From Mediterranea massiliensis (lineage in GTDB: Bacteria; Bacteroidota; Bacteroidia; Bacteroidales; Bacteroidaceae), in the NCBI GenBank assembly GCA_015060695.1, contig SUYA01000006.1, positions 1-64,000 of the forward strand: 64,000 nucleotides of DNA, given 5' to 3'. This document shows positions 56,877 through 64,000 of the stretch, one piece after another. The notes below the pieces were generated by a model. The model was not told the DNA's origin, ran no database searches, and saw nothing but the letters and a program-made list of their open reading frames with translations. How positions within the stretch are numbered: position 1 is the stretch's first letter; every line of letters begins with the position of its first letter. The translations under genes were made by a program, and so were the position numbers.

Positions 56877-59036
56877 ATGATAGTTTGCATTGCCGAAAAG
56901 CCCTCGGTGGCTCGCGATATTGCTGAAGTGCTTGGTGCAAAAACCAAGAAAGACGGATATATAGAAGGAAACGGATATCAAGTGACGTGGACCTTCGGGC
57001 ATCTTTGTACCCTGAAGGAGCCGCACGATTATACGCCTGACTGGAAGTCATGGCGTATGGAGTTTCTGCCCATGATGCCGCCCCGTTTTGGCATCAAACT
57101 GATTAGCAATCCTACATACGAGAAGCAATTTCGCACAATCGAGGGATTGATGCAACAGGCTGATATGATTGTGAATTGTGGTGATGCCGGACAGGAAGGT
57201 GAACTTATTCAGCGCTGGGTGATGCAGAAGGCCGGTGCCAAGTGTCCCGTCAAGCGGTTATGGATTTCGTCGCTGACTGAAGAAGCCATTCGTGAAGGAT
57301 TTAATAACTTGAAGGATGCTGCCGATTACCAACCTTTGTATGAAGCAGGCTTGAGTCGTGCAATCGGTGACTGGCTGTTGGGCATGAATGCGACTCGTCT
57401 GTACACCATGAAGTATGGACAGAATCGTCAGGTACTTTCCATCGGTCGTGTGCAGACACCGACGTTGGCTCTCATCGTTAATCGTCAGTTAGAGATAGAA
57501 AATTTCGTTCCTCGACAATATTGGGAATTGAAAACCAACTATCGTAATACTACATTTTCGGCCATACTGAAGCGTAGTGATGAAGAATTGGTGGCCGATA
57601 TGGAGAAGCTGAAAGAGAAGGCAGAGAAAGCCGGTACACCATTTGATGCTCTCCGGACTATGCAACAATTAGAGGCTGCCAATCCCGGTATTGACCCTAT
57701 TGCCAATAGTGAGGCTGGTATGGCTTTGGTAGAGCGCATTAAGGAATTACCGTTCACGGTTACCGATGTACAGAAGAAACCGGGTAAAGAATATGCTCCT
57801 CGTCTGTTCGATTTGACTTCGTTGCAGGTAGAGTGTAACAAGAAATTTGGCTATTCGGCCGATGATACTTTGAAACTCATTCAGTCGCTATACGAAAAGA
57901 AAGTCGCTACTTATCCGCGTGTGGATACAACGTTCCTCAGTGATGACATCTACCCCAAATGTCCCGCTATTTTGAAGGGATTAAGAGGTTATGAGCAGTG
58001 GACAACACCTTTGGCAACTATCAAATTGCCCAAGTCGAAGAGGGTTTTTGATAACTCGAAGGTGACCGATCACCATGCCATTATTCCGACAGGTCAGCCA
58101 CCGATAAACCTCAGCGATATGGAGAAAAAAGTATTCGATCTCATCGCTCGTCGTTTTATCGCTGCCTTTTATCCGGATTGTAAAGTGTTGAACACCACTG
58201 TGCTGGGCTGTGTGGATGATATAGACTTTAAGACTACCGGACGACAAGTGCAAGAACCCGGTTGGCGTGTGGTGTTTGCCAATCCGGTGGCGCAGGAAGA
58301 GAAAGAGGAGAAGGAGGAAGAGAACGAAAAGGCCCTGCCTGCATTTGTTAAAGGAGAGAGCGGACCTCATCTTCCTGATTTGTTGGAGAAATGGACTACA
58401 CCGCCTCGCCCATTTACCGAAGCAACGTTGCTGAGGGCGATGGAAACGGCTGGTAAACTGGTGGATAATGAAGAATTGAGAGATGCACTGAAGGAGAACG
58501 GCATCGGTCGTCCATCCACCCGTGCTGCTATTATCGAGACACTCTTTAAACGTAACTACATTAGGAAAGAGCGCAAGACGCTTATTGCTACACCAACCGG
58601 AGTAGAGTTGATACAGATTATTCGTGAAGAACTGCTCAAGTCGGCCGAACTGACCGGTATCTGGGAAAAGAAACTTCGCGAAATAGAACGTCGGGCATAT
58701 AGCGCTGCTCAATTTCTGGACGAGTTGAAACAGATGGTTGCTGAAATTGTGCAGACGGTGAAGAGTGATTATAGCAATCGTTATATTACCATTCAATCAT
58801 CATCCACTCCAACGAAGGAAAAGAAATCTAAATCGACCGACAGCAGTGCTGTGAAGAAGACAAAAAAAAGAGCACCCCGTACCCCCAAGGCTGTAGCACC
58901 TCCGGTTGTGGACGATACTTTGATTGGAACACCCTGCCCTTTGTGTGGTAAAGGTGTCATTATAAAAGGAAAAACCGCTTACGGTTGTTCCGAATGGCGG
59001 AATGGATGCACCTACCGCCAAGCATTTACCCAATAA
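56877..59036 (+). CDS. topB: DNA topoisomerase III
   Basis: The 719-residue type IA topoisomerase decatenates and relaxes DNA. The TOPRIM domain starts IVCIAEKPSVARDIAEVLG and includes NCGDAGQEGELIQRWV with the acidic triad. Further signatures are SIGRVQTPTLALIVNRQ and the active-site Tyr in KVATYPRVDTTFLS (about 345). A Lys/Ser-rich linker joins a C-terminal zinc finger (CPLCGKGVIIKG, GCSEWRNGC). I start at the ATG at 56877, since the frame upstream runs into the promoter. The gene is monocistronic with its own terminator. The absence of conjugative neighbours argues that it is the chromosomal copy. Confidence 0.96.
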   Translation: MIVCIAEKPSVARDIAEVLGAKTKKDGYIEGNGYQVTWTFGHLCTLKEPHDYTPDWKSWRMEFLPMMPPRFGIKLISNPTYEKQFRTIEGLMQQADMIVNCGDAGQEGELIQRWVMQKAGAKCPVKRLWISSLTEEAIREGFNNLKDAADYQPLYEAGLSRAIGDWLLGMNATRLYTMKYGQNRQVLSIGRVQTPTLALIVNRQLEIENFVPRQYWELKTNYRNTTFSAILKRSDEELVADMEKLKEKAEKAGTPFDALRTMQQLEAANPGIDPIANSEAGMALVERIKELPFTVTDVQKKPGKEYAPRLFDLTSLQVECNKKFGYSADDTLKLIQSLYEKKVATYPRVDTTFLSDDIYPKCPAILKGLRGYEQWTTPLATIKLPKSKRVFDNSKVTDHHAIIPTGQPPINLSDMEKKVFDLIARRFIAAFYPDCKVLNTTVLGCVDDIDFKTTGRQVQEPGWRVVFANPVAQEEKEEKEEENEKALPAFVKGESGPHLPDLLEKWTTPPRPFTEATLLRAMETAGKLVDNEELRDALKENGIGRPSTRAAIIETLFKRNYIRKERKTLIATPTGVELIQIIREELLKSAELTGIWEKKLREIERRAYSAAQFLDELKQMVAEIVQTVKSDYSNRYITIQSSSTPTKEKKSKSTDSSAVKKTKKRAPRTPKAVAPPVVDDTLIGTPCPLCGKGVIIKGKTAYGCSEWRNGCTYRQAFTQ

Positions 59037-59099
59037 TTCTTATGAAATAAAAAACAATAAACAGCCTCTTCCCTTTTGTAGAAGACTGTAGCATTAAAA

Positions 59100-59142
59100 A
59101 GCTCTCCGGCGTAGATTTTTTTTCTCGTCGGAGGGCTTTTTT
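59100..59142 (+). terminator. Intrinsic terminator of topB
   Basis: A 12-bp stem with two G-T pairs (59100-59111 with 59126-59137) is followed by six Ts. Confidence 0.7.
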
Positions 59143-59221
59143 ATCTTCGTGGGATACCCTTTTTCCTTTGTAAATTCCCTTTTTTCTATCTTTTCTCCAT
59201 GTATTAACAAGATTTAATCTA

Positions 59222-59234
59222 TTTTTTTTTTTTT
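59222..59234. repeat. Homopolymer of 13 T upstream of the fimbrial promoter
   Basis: Thirteen consecutive T bases end 34 bp before the -7 box at 59269, so the run lies just upstream of the -33 region. Such tracts change length readily during replication. They also bend DNA and can act as UP-like elements. Confidence 0.7.
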
Positions 59235-59268
59235 GTGAAATCGGCGAGGTCGTCACATTGAAAAGCCC

Positions 59269-59276
59269 TACATTTG
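59269..59276 (+). promoter_or_regulatory. -7 box of the fimbrial operon
   Basis: TACATTTG fits TAnnTTTG and lies 34 bp before the GTG start at 59311. No -33 box is clear. Confidence 0.55.
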
Positions 59277-59310
59277 CGACATCTTTTTAACAAAAGGAGC
59301 ATTTGATAAG

Positions 59311-60552
59311 GTGAAAAAAGCTATTCTGATAATTTTTACTTTGTGGCAGGGGCTGTTATTGATGGCTCAAACTACCGTAAAGTCGTTGGATGTCTATTTC
59401 CCGCAAGGTATTGCGGAATGGCATTCCGCTTTTATGGGTAATGGGGTTCACTTTGCCCGTTTTGTCGAAGATATCAATACCATCCGTCAGACTCATAATC
59501 AACAGATACTTCACATTAATTATACGGTTTCGTCCTCTCCCGAAGGTAGCATTGCACTCAATGAACGCCTATCCCGCCAGCGAATGGAGTCTATCAGTCG
59601 GTTGTTAAATAGTCGTTTGGGCTTTGATGAGGAAACCGTTGAGAATATCAATGTCATAACCGAAGACTGGGCTGCTTTGTTGCAGTTGGTTGAGGCCGAC
59701 GATGCAATGCCCCATCGCGATGAAGCAGTTCGCTTGTTGCAAGACATCTCTCAATGTATCGAAGAAACCCACTCTAATTCTTGCAAGCAGCAACTCATTC
59801 ACCTTCATGGCGGTGCTCCTTGGCGATACATGATGACCCATTTTTTTCCCCAGTTGCGTCACTTTAAAGTAACTATAATAATAGGTTCGCGCGGGGAGAA
59901 GCCGGCAGAGCTATCGGGTAAGGCAGTACCTTATCAACTTCCCCTAACCCCTTCGCCCCTTTCAGCCTATTTACCGGTACTCTCGTTACCTTCTCCAACG
60001 CTTCTTCCCACAGTTCCGAAGTCGTCCGAAGCCTTATACCTGAAGAGCAACACTTTAGGTTGGGCCATGCTGATAGGCAATCTGGCGGTTGAGTGGCAGT
60101 TCGACGACGATTGGTCGGTTACCCTGCCCGTTTATTACTCTGCGCTCAACTACTTCACCTCTACATTGAAGTTCCGTACTCTCTGTTTCCAGCCGGAGTT
60201 GCGCTATTGGTTGCCTGCTTCTTTATCCGGCCGCTTCTTTGTAGGTGCCCATCTTGGATTGGCTTGGTATAACTATGCCAAGGGTGGCGACTACCGTTAC
60301 CAAGACCATCATCGTCATACCCCCTTGTGGGGTGGCGGCATCAGTGGTGGTTACCGTCTTCCCATCAGTCGCGACGACCGTTGGCATTTGGAGTTTTCGT
60401 TGGGCGTTGGTGCCTACCGCCTCCATTACGATATATTCCACAACGAGCCTAACGGTAAACTCATCGACAGTCGTCGTCGTACCTTCTATGGCATCGACAA
60501 TGCTGCCGTTACCTTCTCTTACCGCATTGATTTGAAAGGAGGTCGTCGATGA
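59311..60552 (+). CDS. Fimbria-associated outer-membrane protein, DUF3575 type, GTG start
   Basis: The 413-residue protein starts at GTG with a signal peptide immediately after (MKKAILIIFTLWQGLLLMAQ), preceded by AAGGAG about 12 bp upstream, which is unusual here. An OmpA-like segment (about 70-130, NYTVSSSPEGSIALNERLSRQ) is followed by a DUF3575-type C-terminal barrel (about 240-410) rich in aromatic strands such as PELRYWLPASLSGRFFVGAHL. Proteins of this kind are encoded at the head of Bacteroidales fimbrial operons and may anchor or assemble the fimbria. Its stop overlaps the next start by 4 bp. Confidence 0.82.
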   Translation: MKKAILIIFTLWQGLLLMAQTTVKSLDVYFPQGIAEWHSAFMGNGVHFARFVEDINTIRQTHNQQILHINYTVSSSPEGSIALNERLSRQRMESISRLLNSRLGFDEETVENINVITEDWAALLQLVEADDAMPHRDEAVRLLQDISQCIEETHSNSCKQQLIHLHGGAPWRYMMTHFFPQLRHFKVTIIIGSRGEKPAELSGKAVPYQLPLTPSPLSAYLPVLSLPSPTLLPTVPKSSEALYLKSNTLGWAMLIGNLAVEWQFDDDWSVTLPVYYSALNYFTSTLKFRTLCFQPELRYWLPASLSGRFFVGAHLGLAWYNYAKGGDYRYQDHHRHTPLWGGGISGGYRLPISRDDRWHLEFSLGVGAYRLHYDIFHNEPNGKLIDSRRRTFYGIDNAAVTFSYRIDLKGGRR

Positions 60553-61688
60553 AAACCCTCCTTCGCCATATAAGCCTATTCGTTTCGCTTCTCTTTCTGA
60601 CCGTTTTGACAGGTTGCGATGTACACGAATGGCCCGAAAAGGATAAACTCCTACCGGTCCACCTCCGCTTGCAGTTTGATGTATCTATGGGCGAATTGGA
60701 CCATTACTTCACCCGTCGTGCCACCCGCACCGTCTTGTCCGACCGTGTTACCAACCGCTTCTTGGGCGATTACGATATGCGCTACCTCATTAATGCCTAT
60801 CCCATTGACGCTGAGGGAAATGTAAGCCAAGATCCTGTTGCTCGGTTTGTATTCAGCAAAAGCGTTTTTAGCGACTACGACTTCCAAACCACCGAAGTAT
60901 CTCTGCCTGCAGGACGTTACCAACTGATGGCGTGGGCCGACTTTGTCGAGACCTCTACCGTGGCCGACAAGTTTTATCACCCCACCGACTTCAACAACAT
61001 CCACCTGCCCGATACCCACGAAGGCAACTCCGAATACCGCGACGCCTTTCGTGGCATGAAGCAGATAGAAGTGGTAGCCGACGTTTACGAAACAGACCCC
61101 CTCTCGGTATTGATACCTATGCAGCGTCCGTTGGCTCGCTTCACCTTTGTCACCACCGACCTAAAAGAGTTTATGGAGCGCGAAATGACTCGCGTCACCC
61201 GCAATAACCGTAGCCTGAATGAAGAAGCTGATGGTGCTGAAGCCCAAAGCGACGACGATTCGGCCACCACGAAGAACCCCGATACCAAGAATCCTGAAAA
61301 AGAGGAAGAAACCATCAAATTAGAAGACTATAAGGTGGTATTCTATTACAGTGGCTTTATGCCCAGTACCTACAACATGTTTATCGACAAACCCATCGAC
61401 TCGAAGACCGGTGTTAATTTCCCTTCGCAGCTTACGAAGTACAGCGACACCGAGGCCACTATGGGCTTCGACTATGTGATGGTGAATGGTGCCGAATCCA
61501 GCGTGTTGCTTACGGTGGGTCTGTATAGCAAAGAGGGCGAACTGCTCTCTATGTCCAGCGAAATCAATGTACCCTTGAAGCGTAGTCACAACACCATTGT
61601 CCGTGGTAGCTTCCTGTTGCAGGAAGCTAACGGTGGTGTAGGTATCGACCCCGACTTTGAGGGCGACTATGTGATACCGATACCGTGA
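60549..61688 (+). CDS. FimB/Mfa2-family fimbrial anchor lipoprotein
   Basis: The 379-residue protein has lipobox VLTGCDVHEWPE, a start I recall as characteristic of the Bacteroides FimB/Mfa2 group. Two beta-sandwich domains are expected. The first includes LRLQFDVSMGELDHYF and the arginine-rich RRATRTVLSDRV; a low-complexity acidic linker (about 225-255) interrupts the second. In Porphyromonas the equivalents anchor the fimbria in the outer membrane and set its length. The ATGA overlap with the preceding gene implies translational coupling, and the adhesin-like gene follows 50 bp later. Confidence 0.82.
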   Translation: MKTLLRHISLFVSLLFLTVLTGCDVHEWPEKDKLLPVHLRLQFDVSMGELDHYFTRRATRTVLSDRVTNRFLGDYDMRYLINAYPIDAEGNVSQDPVARFVFSKSVFSDYDFQTTEVSLPAGRYQLMAWADFVETSTVADKFYHPTDFNNIHLPDTHEGNSEYRDAFRGMKQIEVVADVYETDPLSVLIPMQRPLARFTFVTTDLKEFMEREMTRVTRNNRSLNEEADGAEAQSDDDSATTKNPDTKNPEKEEETIKLEDYKVVFYYSGFMPSTYNMFIDKPIDSKTGVNFPSQLTKYSDTEATMGFDYVMVNGAESSVLLTVGLYSKEGELLSMSSEINVPLKRSHNTIVRGSFLLQEANGGVGIDPDFEGDYVIPIP

Positions 61689-61738
61689 TAGAGAATGAAA
61701 AAGATAAATAATAATAAGTTTAATTTAATTAAGTGAGT

Positions 61739-64000
61739 ATGAAAAAGTTTTTCTATTCTGTATTTGCCTTGGCAACCATGTTGTTGGCAACTACCTCCTG
61801 CTCGCAGGAAATGGACGAAGCGTCAGCACCCATCATGACGGGTGTGACCAGCTTCAGTGTACAGTTGACGGGCTCTTTGCAAACCCGTACAGCCGGTGAT
61901 GGTGAGAGCGTCGATAAACTCTACTATGCAGTTTATCAAGATGGCACCAAAGTTTATCCGTCTAGTGGAAATGGAACGTCATCCATTGCTAACGACTTAA
62001 CTGCTAAGGTAGAAATACCTTTGTTGAAGGGTGAAACCTACGACATCATTTTCTGGGCACAGAAAGATGATAATGGAATTTACGACATAACAGATTTGAC
62101 AAACATTAAAGTTAACTATAATGCAACCCTGTCAAATCAAGAAAAATACGATGCTTTCTATAATGCATTGAACGACTTCAAGGCCGATAATAAAGCACAT
62201 ACTGTAGAACTTCGTCGTCCGTTTGCACAGCTGAACTTAGGTACCGGCGATTGGGAGAAAGCAAAAAGTGCATTGAAAGACACACAAACCGACCCTGTAA
62301 CCCACTCACAAGTGAAAGTATATGGTTTGGCAAATACATTCGCTCCGTTGACAGGTGTTGCATCCGGTAGTGTAGAAGCTACATTTACTGCAGCAGCTAT
62401 TACTAAGGAATCGTTTAACGTAACCGTTGACGGTGAAGAAAAAGGTTATACCAACTTGGCATTGAACTACTTGTTGGTTCCCTGCACAAAGGCACCTCAA
62501 GGTTTGGGCAATCACGAAGCCATTCCTACTAACGAAAAGGCATTGGTTGATATTGAGTTCGTACTATATCGTGGCGAGAACAATGTATTGTTTGCAATGG
62601 ATAAGATTTCTAACGCTCCTGTTCAACGCAACTATCGTACCAACGTAATCGGTGATCTTCTTACCAGTACCGGTTTCGATATTATTATCAAGCCTGAAGA
62701 AGATAAACCGGCAACCGATCTTATTGCTATTGCCGAAGGTCTGGTAAAAGACAATACTACAGGAGTATATTATATTTCTTCTGCTAACGGTCTTTCTTAT
62801 GCTTCTCAATATCTGTTTGCTCAAGGTGGTTCTTTCGTTTTGACAGATGATGTAGATATGGAAGGTGCAACCTCTGTAGTAACTAAAGCTGAAGGCTTGG
62901 TTTGGAATTCACAGAAGTTGACACATACAATGGCTAATAGATCTTTCGAATTTGATGGTGACAATCATACTATCAAGAATCTGCCGGGTATGTTTATTGC
63001 CTACACAGGTTCTGCAAAATCTGTTCTTGTAAAGAACTTGACTTTGGAAACTCCGAATGTAGCATTCAATGTTGAAGATAATCCTAAAACTGATGGCGTT
63101 GGTGCATTCATTGGTTATGCCGGTACTTCTGAAAGTATTACTCTTGACAACTGTCACGTTAAGGGAGGTAAGATTGAAGGTGGTCACTGGACAGGTGGCT
63201 TGGTTGGTTATGCAGCCGGTTATTCAGGTAACGATGGTCCTGTATTCGAAACGTTGACCATTAAAAACTCTTCTGTAAAGAACGCCACTATTACCGGTAA
63301 GGGCTCTTGCGGTGGTATCATCGGACACGCAACAGGTGACGCATGGACATTGGTGGATATGGATAACATTACTGTTACTTCTAATACAATAAACTCAACA
63401 GGCTCTGATACTAATAAGGCCGGTTCCGTAATGGGTACAGTAGGTAATGCCGGTAAACCGACAGAAGTAAATGGTGTAACTAAGACAGGTGGAATAACTA
63501 TTGATACTTACGAAGTTTCCGGTAACAGAGTAGAATCTAACAAAGTTGCTAACACCAAGCTATGGGGTCGTCAAGGTAACAGCGATGGTGTTTTGACTCT
63601 GGATGGTGAAAAAGTAGAAGATTTCGGCTCTTATACTGAACCGGCTTCTGAATTTACTTATGAAAATGGTGTATATACGCTCCAAAAGATTACAGCTACA
63701 GCTTTGACAGAAATCCTTGCTGATGCAGAGGAAAATACTTATGGAGACATTACTATTGAGTTGGCCGACGACCAAGCATTGTCATGGGCTGCAGGTCCTG
63801 CAGGTGACGGTGCAAACAAGTTGGCACACGATGGTAAAGTGACTATCAAGAATGGTACACTTTCTGTAACCGGTGCCGGTAGCTTTGTAGTCGAAAACGA
63901 ACTGGAACTCGATGGCGTTACCGTAGTAGATAATACTGCTTATTATTCTGAAAATGGTGAAACCGCTTGGGAATTTTGCTATCTTGAATTGACAGCAAAG
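61739..64000 (+). CDS. Large fimbrillin-like lipoprotein adhesin with GLUG-type repeats, partial
   Basis: The frame is open from ATG 61739 to the right edge (754 codons), so the C-terminus is missing. It starts with a lipoprotein signal (MLLATTSCSQEMDE). A fimbrillin-like domain follows at about 30-310, resembling DUF6562 (RTAGDGESVDKLYYAVYQDG, ELRRPFAQLNLGTGDW). After a linker come GLUG-like beta-helix turns: DGVGAFIGYAG (about 454), HWTGGLVGYAAG (about 485), SCGGIIGHATGD (about 524). Further beta-helix-like sequence runs to the edge. Fusion of a fimbrillin domain to GLUG repeats suggests a fimbrial tip or surface adhesin rather than a shaft subunit. Ligand unknown. Confidence 0.8.
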   Translation, partial: MKKFFYSVFALATMLLATTSCSQEMDEASAPIMTGVTSFSVQLTGSLQTRTAGDGESVDKLYYAVYQDGTKVYPSSGNGTSSIANDLTAKVEIPLLKGETYDIIFWAQKDDNGIYDITDLTNIKVNYNATLSNQEKYDAFYNALNDFKADNKAHTVELRRPFAQLNLGTGDWEKAKSALKDTQTDPVTHSQVKVYGLANTFAPLTGVASGSVEATFTAAAITKESFNVTVDGEEKGYTNLALNYLLVPCTKAPQGLGNHEAIPTNEKALVDIEFVLYRGENNVLFAMDKISNAPVQRNYRTNVIGDLLTSTGFDIIIKPEEDKPATDLIAIAEGLVKDNTTGVYYISSANGLSYASQYLFAQGGSFVLTDDVDMEGATSVVTKAEGLVWNSQKLTHTMANRSFEFDGDNHTIKNLPGMFIAYTGSAKSVLVKNLTLETPNVAFNVEDNPKTDGVGAFIGYAGTSESITLDNCHVKGGKIEGGHWTGGLVGYAAGYSGNDGPVFETLTIKNSSVKNATITGKGSCGGIIGHATGDAWTLVDMDNITVTSNTINSTGSDTNKAGSVMGTVGNAGKPTEVNGVTKTGGITIDTYEVSGNRVESNKVANTKLWGRQGNSDGVLTLDGEKVEDFGSYTEPASEFTYENGVYTLQKITATALTEILADAEENTYGDITIELADDQALSWAAGPAGDGANKLAHDGKVTIKNGTLSVTGAGSFVVENELELDGVTVVDNTAYYSENGETAWEFCYLELTAK

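Noticed and set aside
58320..58800. Long minus-strand frame (271 codons) inside topB
   Set aside because: It is the antisense shadow of a strongly supported gene and has no recognisable domain.
56877..59036. topB as a marker of an integrative conjugative element
   Set aside because: No tra, mob or integrase gene is near; it sits between core-like transcription units with its own promoter and terminator.
59026..59256. Minus-strand frame of 76 codons rich in Lys and Arg after topB
   Set aside because: It reads back through the topB terminator and T-rich DNA, which gives Lys-rich translations by default.

Overview
The window reads as a chromosomal segment of a gut-type Bacteroidales bacterium, most like Bacteroides or Phocaeicola. 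The evidence is the recurrent TAnnTTTG (-7) promoter box, in several places with a TTG or TTTG box 19-20 bp upstream; the absence of strong Shine-Dalgarno sites; many SpII lipoproteins; paired methylmalonyl-CoA mutase subunits; B12-dependent NrdJ; a Bacteroidetes-type LptD; and a fimbrial locus of the FimB/Mfa2 kind. I see no insertion sequence, prophage, integrase or CRISPR array. The species is not determinable by eye.

Layout. 0-3.3 kb: a cut-off small secreted protein behind an array of 13-bp repeats, and two paralogous membrane-anchored AraC-type regulators; the first has a long structured leader. 3.3-13.6 kb: housekeeping genes, namely malQ, nrdJ, a nitroreductase, dnaA, an MCE lipid-transport protein and a cell-wall amidase. 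13.9-20 kb: a BASS-like transporter, an HD protein, lptD, ung and asnA. 20-21.6 kb: a 4 x 22-bp palindromic repeat, tRNA-Arg(CCG), an SGNH hydrolase and a decayed gene. 21.8-32.6 kb: a polysaccharide-degrading cluster with GH78, CE15, GH2, a CE1-like esterase, a tandem GH53 galactanase and a two-domain esterase. 32.7-41.1 kb: serpin, a HAD phosphatase, pgi, gpsA, lysS, a MATE exporter and a cytidylate-kinase-like protein. 41.1-46 kb: an 11-bp-unit mirrored repeat, mutA-mutB, and a free-standing small-RNA unit. 46-47.5 kb: an ECF sigma, putative anti-sigma and Spy-like protein operon. 47.7-56.8 kb: a second carbohydrate cluster with GH36, GH5, GH2, GH43 and GH28. 56.9-59 kb: topB. 59.3-64 kb: a fimbria or adhesin operon that runs off the right edge.

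How the genes fit together. The two carbohydrate clusters together suit pectin side chains (GH53, GH2, GH78, GH28, GH43, esterases) and galactomannan (GH36, GH5). Neither contains SusC/SusD or a hybrid two-component regulator, so they probably depend on uptake systems elsewhere. mutAB belongs to the succinate-propionate pathway and, like nrdJ, needs cobalamin. LptD, MCE, amidase and the fimbrial genes build the envelope.

Most worth checking: the structured leader upstream of the first AraC-type regulator, the 13-bp repeat array, the mirrored 11-bp-unit repeat at 41.2 kb, the promoter-plus-terminator small RNA at 45.9 kb, and a cysteine-rich insert in MutA. All calls come from reading the sequence; no database search was run.
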